This document shows positions 23,997 through 34,989 of a stretch of DNA of 36,236 nucleotides, piece after piece. Where the stretch lies: positions 193 through 36,428 of the forward strand of contig NZ_LKBW01000273.1 in assembly GCF_002699855.1 (NCBI RefSeq), read 5' to 3'. Below the pieces are notes generated by a model, which worked only from the letters and a program-made list of their open reading frames with translations, had not been told where the DNA came from and searched no databases. Made by a program: the position numbers and the translations under genes. This DNA is from Pseudomonas amygdali (lineage in GTDB: Bacteria; Pseudomonadota; Gammaproteobacteria; Pseudomonadales; Pseudomonadaceae). Every line of letters begins with the position of its first letter. Position 1 is the stretch's first letter.

Positions 23997-24692
23997 ATGC
24001 AAGACTCGATCATCGACATCTGCGTCGAACAAGGCTTGCAGGCCGAGCAGGACCTTCTGGCGGCTGTGTGCTCCGGCGCTGCCGATCATGGGTTGCTGTT
24101 CTGGCGACCTACTGATCGGGCGCTGGTCATGCCGCGGCGCATGAGCCGCTTGCCGGGTTTTGTCGAGGCCAGCGAGACTCTGGCTGACAATGGATGGCCC
24201 GTGTTGTTGCGTGAAACCGGTGGTGAGCCGGTGCCACAATCCTCTTCCACGGTGAATATCGCGCTGGTCTATGCACAGCCCGCTGCTGATGTTGATCGTG
24301 ACCGCATAGAAACCGCCTACCTGCGCTTGTGTCAGCCGCTGCTCGACCTGCTGGTCGAATTGGGCGGCCAGGCTTCATTGGGCGAAGTGGCGGGTGCATT
24401 CTGTGACGGCCGCTTCAACGTCAACCTTGATGGTCGCAAGATGGTCGGAACAGCCCAGCGCTGGCGGCAGAGTCAGGGCGGAACGCGTCCTGTGGTGTTG
24501 GCCCACGGCGCATTGCTGCTGGATGATGAACGTGTACAGATGGCGGGAGCGGTCAACCGCTTCAACGAGCTTTGTGAGCTTGAGCCACGTATTCGGGCCG
24601 AAAGCCACATTGCCTTGCACGAAGTGTTTCCGGATGTCGACGTTCTGCCGCGTCTGGCGCAGGCCTATCGGCAGCTACTCGCTGAACTCTGA
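23997..24692 (+). CDS. Lipoate-protein ligase-like protein (LplA/BPL fold)
   Basis: A 231-aa protein with the LplA-type core: 'LLFWRPTDRALVMPRR', the 'RETGGEPVPQ' variant of the RRxxGGG loop, and 'FNVNLDGRKMVGTAQRWRQ' with the expected catalytic Lys. It probably attaches or transfers lipoyl groups, though the altered Gly loop makes exact activity uncertain. It follows trpC by 29 bp on the same strand and faces vfr with 11 bp between. Confidence 0.8.
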   Translation: MQDSIIDICVEQGLQAEQDLLAAVCSGAADHGLLFWRPTDRALVMPRRMSRLPGFVEASETLADNGWPVLLRETGGEPVPQSSSTVNIALVYAQPAADVDRDRIETAYLRLCQPLLDLLVELGGQASLGEVAGAFCDGRFNVNLDGRKMVGTAQRWRQSQGGTRPVVLAHGALLLDDERVQMAGAVNRFNELCELEPRIRAESHIALHEVFPDVDVLPRLAQAYRQLLAEL

Positions 24693-24703
24693 CTGGCAGA
24701 GGT

Positions 24704-25348
24704 TCAGCGCGTACCGTACACCACCATCGTTTTTCCCTTGACGTTGACCAGGCTCTGCTCTTCCAGGGCCTTGAGCACGCGCCCGACCATCTCTCTTGAA
24801 CAGCCTACGATGCGTCCGATCTCCTGGCGGGTAATCTTGATCTGCATACCGTCCGGGTGGGTCATTGCATCTGGCTGCTTGCACAGCTCAAGCAACGTGC
24901 GAGCTACTCGCCCGGTGACATCGAGAAACGCCAGATCACCGACCTTGCGTGTGGTGTTGCGCAGGCGCTCGGCCATCTGACTGCCCAGCGCGTAGAGAAT
25001 TTCCGGCTCCTGGCGGGTCAGCTCGCGGAAGGCGCCGTATGAAATCTCGGCCACTTCGCATTCGGTCTTGGCTCGCACCCATGCGCTGCGCACGGATTCG
25101 CGTCCCGGCTGCTCAAACAGACCCAGTTCACCAAAAAAATCCCCGCTGTTGAGATAGGCGACGATCATCTCGCGTCTTTCGTCATCTTCGATCAGAACCG
25201 TGACTGAGCCTTTCAAGATCAGAAACAGCGACTCAGAGCGATCACCCGCATTGATGATGTTGCTTTTGGCGGGGCAGCGGCGGCGTTCCGCATGGGGCAG
25301 CAGCTTGTCGAGACTGTTTGCTTTGGGCGTAAAAGTTATTGCGACCAT
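24704..25348 (-). CDS. vfr: Vfr, cAMP-responsive CRP-family regulator
   Basis: A 214-aa regulator, the same length as P. aeruginosa Vfr and recognisably its orthologue. The cAMP pocket '[11 protein letters not shown]...RSAWVRA' and the C-terminal helix-turn-helix '[27 protein letters not shown]' are intact. It controls virulence-type functions in P. aeruginosa; the role here is not read from sequence. It is divergent from the OsmC gene, with 209 bp between. Confidence 0.96.
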   Translation of the reverse strand: MVAITFTPKANSLDKLLPHAERRRCPAKSNIINAGDRSESLFLILKGSVTVLIEDDERREMIVAYLNSGDFFGELGLFEQPGRESVRSAWVRAKTECEVAEISYGAFRELTRQEPEILYALGSQMAERLRNTTRKVGDLAFLDVTGRVARTLLELCKQPDAMTHPDGMQIKITRQEIGRIVGCSREMVGRVLKALEEQSLVNVKGKTMVVYGTR

Positions 25349-25432
25349 GCGTGACTTCCGAAATAAGGTGTATGGCCAAATGGCATACCTGTAGGTATCG
25401 GCTGCGCCTGCATTCTCACCAGCTTTTCCAGA

Positions 25433-25474
25433 CGTGTAGGAAGCTATTTGCGAATATTCCTACGCGTTTCCTAC
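25433..25474. repeat. Inverted and direct TTCCTAC repeats between vfr and osmC-like gene
   Basis: CGTGTAGGAA (25433-25442) pairs with TTCCTACGCG (25457-25466) with one mismatch across 14 bases, and TTCCTAC recurs at 25468-25474, 11 bases after the previous copy. Roughly one helical turn of spacing suits a protein-binding site. Confidence 0.5.
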
Positions 25475-25557
25475 AAAAAGCATTTTTCCAATGCGTCCAG
25501 TCAGCGTTTGGCGCTGTGCTAAGCTGGCGACCCCTTTTTTACAGTGGAGTCCTGGCG

Positions 25558-25980
25558 ATGAAGGCACGCATTCAATGGGCTGGCGAAGCCATGTTCCTCG
25601 GCGAATCCGGCAGCGGTCATGTAGTAGTGATGGACGGCCCACCTGAAAGCGGTGGCCGCAACCTGGGTGTACGCCCGATGGAAATGGTGTTGATCGGTCT
25701 GGGCGGCTGCAGCAACTTTGACGTGGTTAGCATCCTGAAGAAGTCGCGCCAGCCAGTGGAAAGCTGCGAGGCATTTCTTGAAGCCGAGCGCGCGGATGAA
25801 GATCCGAAAGTGTTCACCAAAATTCACCTGCACTTCGTCGTCAAGGGCCGCGGCCTGAAAGAAGCTCAGGTCAAACGGGCTATCGAGTTGTCAGCGGAGA
25901 AGTATTGCTCTGCTTCTATAATGCTCGGAAACGCGGGTGTGGAGATCACTCACGATTATGAAATTGTCGAGTTGACCTGA
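25558..25980 (+). CDS. OsmC family protein
   Basis: A 140-aa member of the OsmC/Ohr superfamily (YhfA-like branch). The signature 'PMEMVLIGLGGCSNFDVVSIL' holds the first redox Cys, and the second lies in 'EKYCSASIML'. Members often reduce organic peroxides, but this branch is poorly characterised. The ATG at 25558 has GGAG upstream; the longer frame extends through the promoter region. Confidence 0.88.
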   Translation: MKARIQWAGEAMFLGESGSGHVVVMDGPPESGGRNLGVRPMEMVLIGLGGCSNFDVVSILKKSRQPVESCEAFLEAERADEDPKVFTKIHLHFVVKGRGLKEAQVKRAIELSAEKYCSASIMLGNAGVEITHDYEIVELT

Positions 25981-26021
25981 ACGCCAGACATCCAACGATC
26001 ATAAAAACGGCGCACACTCTG

Positions 26022-26043
26022 GCAGACGGCTTCGGACGTCTGC
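26022..26043. other. Hairpin upstream of speD
   Basis: GCAGACG / CGTCTGC arms with an eight-base loop. No T run follows, so it is a weak terminator for the OsmC gene at best. The 242 bp around it (25981-26222) hold no gene. Confidence 0.4.
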
Positions 26044-26222
26044 ATAATGCGCCACTTTTTCAGGGCGCAGCATGTACTGGTTTTCTGCTGGCGGCCCGAA
26101 CAGACAACCAAAATCGCCAACGCGAAGAGGTGTTAACCGTCCTACGCAGATGAGCCGGACTCAACTGACGGGCATGCTTGATCACGCGGCTGGCGCCGCA
26201 CCCATATAGAGAGTTTTTAACG

Positions 26223-27017
26223 GTGAAAAGCAAACTCAAGCTCCACGGGTTCAATAACCTGACAAAGACCTTGAGCTTCAACATTTATGACATCTGCTAT
26301 GCGGAAACCCCGCAGGACCAGCAGGCGTATGTCGAATACATCAACAGTGTGTACGACGCAGAACGCCTGACGCGGATTCTGACTGATGTTGTCGATATCA
26401 TTGGTGCCAACATCCTGAACATTGCACGTCAGGATTACGATCCACAAGGTGCCAGTGTGACCATTCTGATCTCCGAGCAGCCGGTGACGCCTACCGAAAG
26501 CCAGATCGAAGAGTCGCCAGGTCCTCTGCCGGAAACCATCCTGGCGCACCTGGACAAGAGCCACATCACGGTTCATACCTACCCGGAAATTCACCCGGTA
26601 GATGGCATCGCCACGTTCCGCGTGGATATCGATGTGTCGACCTGTGGCGTTATTTCACCGCTCAAGGCGTTGAATTACCTGATTCACAAGTTTGAGTCGG
26701 ATATCGTGACCGTCGATTATCGCGTGCGCGGCTTTACCCGTGACGTGGAAGGCAAGAAGCACTTCATCGATCATGAAATCAACTCGATCCAGAATTACCT
26801 GTCCGAAGACACGCGCAACGGTTACCAGATGACCGACGTGAACGTGTATCAGGAAAACCTGTTCCACACCAAGATGCTGCTCAAGCAGTTCGAACTGGAT
26901 AACTACCTGTTCGGCGACGCGACCAGCAACTTGTCTGCCGAGCAGCGCGAACAAGTGACCGCCAAGGTCAAACACGAAATGCTGGAAATCTTCTACGGCC
27001 GTAACGTAGCCGTATAA
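26223..27017 (+). CDS. speD: S-adenosylmethionine decarboxylase proenzyme
   Basis: A 264-aa proenzyme, the same length as E. coli SpeD. It makes decarboxylated AdoMet for spermidine synthesis and cleaves itself at Lys112-Ser113 ([12 protein letters not shown]) to form the pyruvoyl group; Cys141 in VSTCGV is also kept. The start is GTG at 26223 ([15 protein letters not shown]), the family's usual N-terminus. A strong terminator follows. Confidence 0.97.
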
Positions 27018-27035
27018 GCCCGGATTCCGGACATT

Positions 27036-27066
27036 AAAAAGGCGCCTGATGCAGGCGCCTTTTTTA
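27036..27066 (+). terminator. Terminator after speD
   Basis: GGCGCCTG/CAGGCGCC stem, loop ATG, flanked by AAAAA and TTTTTT. It works in both directions and separates speD from the convergent coq7. Confidence 0.92.
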
Positions 27067-27093
27067 TTCGTCCTTATCCGTCCTGATGCGTCG

Positions 27094-27741
27094 TCAGATG
27101 CGATAAGTCGACTTGGTCATGACCTTGGCCAGTACGCTCATGCCAAACTTGACCGGTGCCGGGAAGCGAAAGCCGCCTGCTTCCAGCGCTGACTCGGCAT
27201 GGTGTTCTTCATCATTAAGCATCTGTTCCAGAATGGCCCGCGACTTTCCGTCTTCGCTCGGCAATTGCTCAAGGTGCTCACTCAAGTGCTTGCAGACCTG
27301 ATCCTCTGTCGCCGCGACGAAACCCAGGCTGACCCGGTCGCTGATAACGCCAGCTACCGCACCGATCCCGAATGACAGTCCGTAGAACAGCGGGTTCAGC
27401 ACGCTGGTATGGCTGCCAAGCTGATGAATGCGCTGTTCGCACCACACAAGGTGATCGATTTCCTCTTCAGCCGCATGCTCCATCGCCTTGCGCACCTTGG
27501 GCAGCTTCGCTGTCAGCGCCTGCCCCTGGTACAGCGCCTGGGCGCAGACTTCACCTGTATGGTTGATGCGCATCAGGCCTGCAACGTGGCGTGTGTCGAC
27601 GTCGCTCATCTTGTGATCGGGCTGGACAACCGCAGGGGAGGGGCGCTGCGGATGTGCGCTCAATGGCAGCAATGTGCGCATTGCGCTATCGGCTTGCAGT
27701 AAAAGACGGTCGAGGGGGGAATAGTGACGTTCGGTAGCCAT
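27094..27741 (-). CDS. coq7: 5-demethoxyubiquinol hydroxylase (Coq7)
   Basis: A 215-aa di-iron hydroxylase of ubiquinone synthesis. The ferritin-like ligands are visible: '[14 protein letters not shown]', '[14 protein letters not shown]' and '[16 protein letters not shown]'. The start at the 27741 ATG has GGAGG; the longer frame reaches into the intergenic region. Confidence 0.95.
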   Translation of the reverse strand: MATERHYSPLDRLLLQADSAMRTLLPLSAHPQRPSPAVVQPDHKMSDVDTRHVAGLMRINHTGEVCAQALYQGQALTAKLPKVRKAMEHAAEEEIDHLVWCEQRIHQLGSHTSVLNPLFYGLSFGIGAVAGVISDRVSLGFVAATEDQVCKHLSEHLEQLPSEDGKSRAILEQMLNDEEHHAESALEAGGFRFPAPVKFGMSVLAKVMTKSTYRI

Positions 27742-27863
27742 GGGCACCTCCGGAAGATCATGTGGGCAGTTTACCCGAATCGGCCGCAGGCAGCAGGGGC
27801 TTGTGTCGACCGGCCAGCGAACATAACGGCCGCTGACCGGCTGCAAAGCCCGGAAACGCGGGA

Positions 27864-28202
27864 TCAGCCCGGCGGCCAGTTCATCTGACGCTGACCGAGT
27901 ACATGCATGTGAATGTGATAAACGGTCTGTCCGCCCAGATCATTGCAATTCATGACCACGCGGAAGCCTTCTTCACAACCCAGTTCAATAGCCAGACGCT
28001 GCGCTGTGAACATGATATGCCCCGCCAGGCCTTTGTCTTCTTCGGTCAGATCGTTCAGGGTCCGAATGGGCTTTTTCGGGATAACCAGAAAATGCACGGG
28101 TGCCTGTGGGGCGATGTCGTGAAAAGCCAGTACCTGGTCATCTTCGTAGATGATCTTCGCCGGAATTTCCCGATTGATGATCTTGGTAAACAAAGTTTCC
28201 AC
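27864..28202 (-). CDS. hinT: HIT family nucleotide-binding protein
   Basis: A 112-aa histidine-triad protein with HIHMHV near the C-terminus (the triad) and '[14 protein letters not shown]'. Members hydrolyse adenosine phosphoramidates. The coq7 gene lies downstream on the same strand with about 120 bp between. Confidence 0.93.
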   Translation of the reverse strand: METLFTKIINREIPAKIIYEDDQVLAFHDIAPQAPVHFLVIPKKPIRTLNDLTEEDKGLAGHIMFTAQRLAIELGCEEGFRVVMNCNDLGGQTVYHIHMHVLGQRQMNWPPG

Positions 28203-28305
28203 AGCCGTTTGCTCCTTGTCGGTTGATGGTCGTCGCAGGGTATCGCTGTGCAGCAGTGCGCCTGAGTGTACTGAGCGAGACGCCGCTCGCCCAGTCGTTT
28301 GTCTG

Positions 28306-29082
28306 TCAGCGTGGGCAGTACTTCCTGTTGATGTAGCCGCTGATCTGGCGGGCCAGCCAGCGCGAGACCAGGCGCGGGCTGAACGTCCATAGGCGGGTGC
28401 TGAAGCCGGGGATGATCACTGCACGGTCCTTTGCCAGTGCGCGAACGGTATACAGGGCCACTTCTTCGGGGCTCATCAGGTTGTCGACATTGACCTGCAA
28501 CTGCGCGGTACGGAAAAAAGCCGTTCGGGTCGGGCCGGGGCACAACACCGAGACCTTCACCCCGGCCTTCTTCACTTCCTCGCGCAGCCCCTCGGAAAAA
28601 TGCAGCACATACGCTTTGCTCGCGTAGTAGGTGCTCATCCACGGCCCTGGCTGGAAAGCCGCCACCGAGGCGACATTGAGTATCTGCCCACCGCCCTGAA
28701 TGGCCATGAGGTTGCCGACCGTATGGCACAGGCGCGTCAGAGCGAGGATGTTCAGGTCGATCAGGTCCTGCTCGGCGCTCCAGTCCTGCGCCAGAAAAGG
28801 TCCGCACGTGCCGATGCCCGCTGCATTGACCAGCAGGTCAATCTGATGCGCGCCGTCTTCCAGCTCCAGCAGGAAGCCCGAGAGTCGCAGCGGTTCGCCC
28901 AGGTCGCATGCACGAAACAGCACTTCCACGCCAAAACGCTGAGTCAATTCCAGTGCAATTGTTTCCAGCAGGTCGCGCTGACGGGCGACCAGAATCAGGC
29001 TGCGACCACGGCGTGCCAGCGCTTCGGCCATCGCCAGGCCTATGCCGCTGGACGCGCCGGTGATCAGGGCGTAACGGGTCAT
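28306..29082 (-). CDS. Short-chain dehydrogenase/reductase
   Basis: A 258-aa SDR with the TGASSGIG nucleotide loop at residues ~7-14, NAAG, and the catalytic YxxxK (YYASK). The ATG at 29082 has GGAGA five bases upstream, and the ATG four codons earlier is less well placed. The substrate is unknown. Confidence 0.9.
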   Translation of the reverse strand: MTRYALITGASSGIGLAMAEALARRGRSLILVARQRDLLETIALELTQRFGVEVLFRACDLGEPLRLSGFLLELEDGAHQIDLLVNAAGIGTCGPFLAQDWSAEQDLIDLNILALTRLCHTVGNLMAIQGGGQILNVASVAAFQPGPWMSTYYASKAYVLHFSEGLREEVKKAGVKVSVLCPGPTRTAFFRTAQLQVNVDNLMSPEEVALYTVRALAKDRAVIIPGFSTRLWTFSPRLVSRWLARQISGYINRKYCPR

Positions 29083-29148
29083 GCATTTCTCCATTGAGCA
29101 TATTGCGCCCGGCAGTCTGCCGAACCGTGAGCAGTCTATTACGTGTCA

Positions 29149-30054
29149 CTATGTTTCTTTGAACTCTTTGTTGACATCCACCGGCACGATCAAGGCACTG
29201 TCCTGGTCTTGTTCATCGTCGTACGGGAGGGATTGCTCGTACTCGTCGGTCTGCAATTCCAGCTCGTCGCGCAGCATGCCTGCGCCTCCGGCAGTGAGGC
29301 CGATCAGAATAATCGGTAGCAGCAACAACCACAGAACGGCCAGCGTCTTTACGCCTTTCGAGTTCGGCGGTGGCGGTGGGCCGAACTGATTGGGGCCTTT
29401 TGTACCCGGCAGCAGGACCATGAGGAACGGGAAGACGCTGCCTATGAAGGGCACCATCGTCAGCAGTAAAAGCCAGCCCGACCAGCCCAGGTCGTGCAGC
29501 CGTTGTATACCAATCTGTGCACCGATGACTGCAAACACCACGAGCACCACTGCGCTCAGCAGCCCGCCAGCGACCAGTGACTCGTTCATCGTCAGCAGGC
29601 ACACGGCAACCAGCGCCAGTGCTGCTGCGCTCAATACCAGGCTCCAGGCCAGATAGCGCAAACGCCCGATGCGCCCGTTTATGCTCAGGACTTTTAGAGT
29701 CGAATGCTCTGGCTGATCACCGCCAACCTGTGCTTTGGGCGGCGCATAGGGCGATATTTCCAGATGCGCGGGTTTTTGTGGCGGCGCGCTGGCTATTTCA
29801 TTGAGGCTCAGGCTGATGTCACTGTCAGGTTCGATGCGTGCTTCGACGCCTGCGTCATTAAGTGCCTTCAGGTAGCGCTCAGCATCCGTATGGGTCAGCC
29901 CGCGCTTGAGCGCAACGGGCTGGCCGTTGAACAACTTTTGCACTGCGCGAGCTTCACTTTTGAACAACCCCGCAAGGTTGGCCTTCGCGGTATCAAGCTC
30001 GACGCCTTCACGCACCTGTCCTTCAAATATAATCTTGAAGAGGGAATCGGCCAT
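29149..30054 (-). CDS. DUF805 membrane protein with extended N-terminal domain
   Basis: A 301-aa protein. Residues 1-75 form a soluble segment ('ADSLFKIIFEGQVREGVE...AQKLFNGQPVALKRGL...AERYLKALNDAGVEARIE') before a linker and a DUF805-type membrane region ('GRIGRLRYLAWSLVL', 'RLHDLGWSGWLLLL', 'PGTKGPNQFGPPPPP'). A fifth hydrophobic stretch and an acidic tail close it. The soluble part is repeat-like and resembles domains that sense or bind peptides, but no function is assigned. Confidence 0.75.
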   Translation of the reverse strand: MADSLFKIIFEGQVREGVELDTAKANLAGLFKSEARAVQKLFNGQPVALKRGLTHTDAERYLKALNDAGVEARIEPDSDISLSLNEIASAPPQKPAHLEISPYAPPKAQVGGDQPEHSTLKVLSINGRIGRLRYLAWSLVLSAAALALVAVCLLTMNESLVAGGLLSAVVLVVFAVIGAQIGIQRLHDLGWSGWLLLLTMVPFIGSVFPFLMVLLPGTKGPNQFGPPPPPNSKGVKTLAVLWLLLLPIILIGLTAGGAGMLRDELELQTDEYEQSLPYDDEQDQDSALIVPVDVNKEFKET

Positions 30055-30162
30055 ACAGGGCTTCCTTGTCTTGTGGTTGGGGACAGTACCGGGCGCTTGC
30101 GTTACACATTGCGTAAAGCCTAGCGCCCTGGTGTGTTACTGGAGAGGCCGAATGCTTTCCGG

Positions 30163-30591
30163 TCAGAAGGGTTTGACGATGACCAGAATGACGATAGCGA
30201 TCAGGATCAGCACAGGAATCTCGTTGAACCAGCGATAAAACACATGGCTGCGGCCATTTTCACCACGGGCAAAGCGTTTCATCTGTGCGCCGCAGACGTG
30301 GTGATAGCCGATCAGCAGGACAACCAGTGCGAGCTTGGCGTGCATCCAGCCCTGACTGAAATAGCCGCTGACGTCAAAGCTGATCAGCCAGCCGCCGAAG
30401 ACCAGCGTTGCGATCATCGCCGGGGTCATGATGCCTCGGTAGAGCTTGCGTTCCATCACCATGAAGCGCTCGCGGCTGACCGTGTCCTCACTCATCGAGT
30501 GATAGACGAACAGTCTTGGTAGATAGAACAGGGCTGCAAACCAGCAGACCATTGAAATGACATGCAGCGCTTTGACCCATAGATAGAGCAT
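30163..30591 (-). CDS. hemJ: HemJ-type protoporphyrinogen IX oxidase (UPF0093)
   Basis: A 142-aa integral membrane protein with four predicted helices. It has the N-terminal 'WVKALHVISMVCWFAALFYLPRLFVYH' with the conserved His, 'MERKLYRGIMTPAMI', and the 'WMHAKL' and 'RWFNEIPVLILIAIVILV' segments. It oxidises protoporphyrinogen IX in heme synthesis. Confidence 0.92.
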   Translation of the reverse strand: MLYLWVKALHVISMVCWFAALFYLPRLFVYHSMSEDTVSRERFMVMERKLYRGIMTPAMIATLVFGGWLISFDVSGYFSQGWMHAKLALVVLLIGYHHVCGAQMKRFARGENGRSHVFYRWFNEIPVLILIAIVILVIVKPF

Positions 30592-30724
30592 TTTTGATTA
30601 TTCCCAGGTTCACGGTGGCCGAATAGTAGTGTCTTGTGCGTCCATACGTCACGTTGTCGGTTGTCGCAGAGGCGATAGGCTCCTATTATCGACCGCTTTC
30701 CAGTTGTTTCGTTGAGGGCAGGTT

Positions 30725-31759
30725 ATGGTCAAGGTCGGTATTGTCGGCGGCACGGGTTACACCGGGGTCGAGCTGCTGCGTCTGTTGGCACAGCATCCGC
30801 AGGCAGAAGTAGTGGTCATTACCTCGCGCTCGGAGGCCGGCATGCCAGTCGCCGAGATGTACCCGAACCTGCGAGGTCACTACGACGGCCTGGCTTTCAG
30901 CGTACCTGACGTGAAAACCCTGGGTGCCTGTGACGTGGTGTTCTTCGCCACGCCCCACGGTGTTGCTCATGCACTGGCCGGTGAACTGCTTGCGGCAGGC
31001 ACCAAGGTGATCGACCTGTCTGCCGACTTCCGTCTGCAGGACCCGGTCGAGTGGGCCAAGTGGTACGGCCAGCCGCACGGTGCTCCGCAGCTGCTGCAGG
31101 CTGCGGTTTACGGATTGCCGGAAGTCAATCGCGAACAGATCAAGAATGCTCGGCTCATCGCCGTGCCGGGTTGCTATCCGACAGCTACACAATTGGGTTT
31201 CCTGCCGTTGCTTGAGGCGGGCATTGCCGACAACACTCGCCTTATTGCCGACTGCAAATCCGGCGTGAGCGGTGCCGGACGTGGCCTGAGCATTGGTTCT
31301 CTGTATTCGGAAGCCAATGAAAGCTTCAAGGCTTACGCCGTGAAGGGCCATCGTCACCTGCCTGAAATCACTCAGGGCCTGCGTCGCGCTGCGGGCGGTG
31401 ATATCGGCCTGACGTTTGTTCCGCATCTGGTGCCGATGATTCGTGGCATTCATTCCACCCTCTATGCGACAGTCGCTGATCGTTCGGTGGATCTGCAAGC
31501 GCTGTTCGAGAAGCGCTACGCCGACGAGCCTTTTGTGGATGTAATGCCCGCTGGCAGCCATCCCGAGACCCGCAGTGTGCGCGGAGCCAACGTTTGCCGC
31601 ATCGCGGTACACCGTCCGCAGGGCGGCGATCTGGTTGTCGTGCTGTCGGTTATCGACAATCTGGTCAAAGGCGCGTCAGGTCAGGCGGTTCAGAATATGA
31701 ACATCCTGTTTGGTCTTGATGAGCGCGCCGGTTTGTCTCACGCGGGCATGATGCCGTAA
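30725..31759 (+). CDS. argC: N-acetyl-gamma-glutamyl-phosphate reductase
   Basis: A 344-aa arginine-pathway enzyme. It has the Rossmann GGTGYTG motif, the catalytic Cys in VPGCYPTA, and 'KGHRHLPEI' with the active-site His. Length and motifs fit the type 1 ArgC family. Confidence 0.97.
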   Translation: MVKVGIVGGTGYTGVELLRLLAQHPQAEVVVITSRSEAGMPVAEMYPNLRGHYDGLAFSVPDVKTLGACDVVFFATPHGVAHALAGELLAAGTKVIDLSADFRLQDPVEWAKWYGQPHGAPQLLQAAVYGLPEVNREQIKNARLIAVPGCYPTATQLGFLPLLEAGIADNTRLIADCKSGVSGAGRGLSIGSLYSEANESFKAYAVKGHRHLPEITQGLRRAAGGDIGLTFVPHLVPMIRGIHSTLYATVADRSVDLQALFEKRYADEPFVDVMPAGSHPETRSVRGANVCRIAVHRPQGGDLVVVLSVIDNLVKGASGQAVQNMNILFGLDERAGLSHAGMMP

Positions 31760-31783
31760 GCACTGCCGCCGTCCAGCAAATAG

Positions 31784-31813
31784 TTGACCGATTTTCTAGG
31801 AGAAGCGGATAAT
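31784..31813 (+). promoter_or_regulatory. Predicted erpA promoter
   Basis: TTGACC (31784-31789), 18 bp, GATAAT (31808-31813), 45 bp before the erpA start. Confidence 0.6.
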
Positions 31814-31858
31814 GCCGTCATTACGCATTACGACGGCTAACGCCGGGAGATATCTGAC

Positions 31859-32209
31859 ATGAGTGTCGAATCCTTCACGCCTACCGCTTTGGAGTTCACT
31901 CCGAATGCAGCGCACAAGGTGAAAACCCTGGTCGACGAAGAGGGCAATGACCGTCTCAAACTGCGTGTATTCGTTACAGGTGGCGGTTGTTCAGGTTTTC
32001 AGTATGGCTTTACGTTTGATGAAGACGTGGCCGACGATGACACTATCGTCGAGCGCGAGGGCGTAAGTCTGGTTGTCGATCCGATGAGCTTCCAGTACCT
32101 GGCTGGCGCAGAGGTCGATTATCAGGAAGGGCTTGAGGGTTCGCGATTCGTGATCAAAAACCCGAATGCTTCCACGACCTGTGGTTGTGGCTCGTCGTTC
32201 TCGATCTGA
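31859..32209 (+). CDS. erpA: Iron-sulfur cluster insertion protein ErpA
   Basis: A 116-aa A-type carrier. The three cluster-binding Cys lie in GGGCSGF and near the C-terminus in TCGCGSSF. It delivers Fe-S clusters to target enzymes. argC then erpA is a common Pseudomonas order. Confidence 0.96.
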   Translation: MSVESFTPTALEFTPNAAHKVKTLVDEEGNDRLKLRVFVTGGGCSGFQYGFTFDEDVADDDTIVEREGVSLVVDPMSFQYLAGAEVDYQEGLEGSRFVIKNPNASTTCGCGSSFSI

Positions 32210-32230
32210 TTGAAGCTTATTGTAAACAAA

Positions 32231-32256
32231 AACGCCGCTCATTGAGCGGCGTTTTG
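32231..32256. terminator. Bidirectional terminator between erpA and anmK
   Basis: AACGCCGCTC / GAGCGGCGTT stem with an ATT loop, flanked by A and T runs. It lies between two convergent genes. Confidence 0.9.
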
Positions 32257-32271
32257 CGTTCAGGCACGAGG

Positions 32272-33369
<1,098 letters not shown>

Positions 33370-34788
33370 TTACCTTTTATTCGAGGCCAGCGTGGTGGCC
33401 TTTTCCTGATCCATGCGCGCCATCAACGGCTGGCTTTGTTGCATGAACCGCTGTTTTTCGGATTTGGCGATCGGATCCGCCATCGGAAGCTTCTGGCCCA
33501 GCGGGTCTACGTGAACGCCATTGACCTGAAATTCATAGTGCAAGTGCGGGCCGGTAGACAAGCCGGTAGTTCCAATATAGCCGATTACCTGGCCCTGTTT
33601 AACGGTTCCGCCGGTTTGTATGCCTTTGGCAAAGCCTTGCATATGACCGTACAGCGTGCGGTAGGTATCGCCGTGCTGGATGATGACGGTATTGCCGTAA
33701 CCGCCGCGACGGCCAGCGAGCAGAACCTTGCCGTCGCCGGTTGCCTTGATCGGCGTACCGCGTGGCGCCGCATAGTCGACGCCCTTGTGCGCACGGATCT
33801 TGTTGAGGATAGGGTGTTTGCGACCCATCGAGAACATGGAGCTGATGCGGGCAAAGTCTACCGGGGTGCGGATGAATGCCTTGCGCATGCTGTTGCCGTC
33901 GGCCGTGTAGTAATTGGTATTGCCTTGCTTGTTGGTGTAACGAACGGCGGTGTAGGTCTTGCCGCGGTTTGTAAAGCGAGCGGACAGGATATTGCCTGTG
34001 CCGACGCTTTTGCCGTTGACCACTTTCTGCTCATACACCACGTCAAACTCGTCACCCTTGCGGATGTCCTGCGCGAAGTCGATGTCGTAGCCGAAGATGT
34101 TGGCCATGTCCATTGTCATGCTATGAGTCAGGCCAGCGCGCTGCGCGGATTGCGAAAGTGAGCTGTTGATCACGCCATGCACATACGCATTGCGCACATT
34201 GGGCTTGCTGATCTCGCGATTGAAAACGAAGCCGGAAGCCGATTTCGACAGGCTGATGGTCTCGAGCTCGCTGAGTTTGGTATGCAGTTGCTTGAGCTGG
34301 CCGTCCGGCGATAGTTCGAACTGCAGGGTTTGCCCGTTCTGCAGCTTGGTGAACTGTTTGGCCTGCTTGTCGCTGGCCAGTACTTCATGAACGGTAGCGG
34401 CTGGCAGCCCGACTTTTTCGAACAGAGTCGAAAGCGTGTCGCCCTTGCTGACGATCACTTCCCGATGGTTAGGGTCTTTGGCTGGTGCCGGCTTTTCTGC
34501 GTCAGACTGTGCTGTGGCGGTGTCTTGAGCCTGGTCATCGGCATTGTCGATCTGGGCAAATGGCGATTCAGTGGTTTCAGGTGTGGCTTGAGCAGCGTCT
34601 GGAGCGTCTTGGTCTTGTACGTCCTGATCCGGCATCTCCAGATCAAGGGAAAGGTTCGTTCGTTTGGCTTCAACTTCGCTGGAAGGGAAAACCAGGAGAG
34701 CCAGGCTCAACAATGCGGCAATGCCGCTTGCAGCGAGCAGGTGACTCTTCGGATAAAGCGGGGGCGCTTTAGGCGGTGTGTCTTTCAT
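33370..34788 (-). CDS. M23 family peptidoglycan endopeptidase with LysM/OapA-like region
   Basis: A 472-aa envelope protein. It has an N-terminal membrane anchor at residues ~17-35, an acidic Gln/Ala-rich linker, a LysM/OapA-like region ('VSKGDTLSTLFEKVGL'), then LytM/M23 motifs 'HKGVDYAAPRGTPI' (HxxxD) and 'GPHLHYEF' (HxH). All zinc ligands are present, so it is probably an active D,D-endopeptidase of the MepM type. tyrS is divergent. Confidence 0.94.
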   Translation of the reverse strand: MKDTPPKAPPLYPKSHLLAASGIAALLSLALLVFPSSEVEAKRTNLSLDLEMPDQDVQDQDAPDAAQATPETTESPFAQIDNADDQAQDTATAQSDAEKPAPAKDPNHREVIVSKGDTLSTLFEKVGLPAATVHEVLASDKQAKQFTKLQNGQTLQFELSPDGQLKQLHTKLSELETISLSKSASGFVFNREISKPNVRNAYVHGVINSSLSQSAQRAGLTHSMTMDMANIFGYDIDFAQDIRKGDEFDVVYEQKVVNGKSVGTGNILSARFTNRGKTYTAVRYTNKQGNTNYYTADGNSMRKAFIRTPVDFARISSMFSMGRKHPILNKIRAHKGVDYAAPRGTPIKATGDGKVLLAGRRGGYGNTVIIQHGDTYRTLYGHMQGFAKGIQTGGTVKQGQVIGYIGTTGLSTGPHLHYEFQVNGVHVDPLGQKLPMADPIAKSEKQRFMQQSQPLMARMDQEKATTLASNKR

Positions 34789-34989
34789 AGGTAATTTGAC
34801 TTTGAAAAAGGTGAAATGGAAAAGATGAATGACATGATGAAGATGAAATAACTGTATAAAATATAACCAAAACCTGCTCGAAGCAACCCTTCCCGCGTAT
34901 CAGTCACTGATTCGCAGGCGAACGCTGGGCAAAACTTGTAATTGGGCTCTGATCTTGTAAGGTTGGTTCCCTTTGAATTGGGGGCTGAA

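Noticed and set aside
25339..25557. Longer form of the OsmC-family protein starting at 25339
   Set aside because: The extra 73 codons are Cys/Arg-rich promoter DNA without homology; the ATG at 25558 has a ribosome-binding site and begins at the usual family N-terminus.
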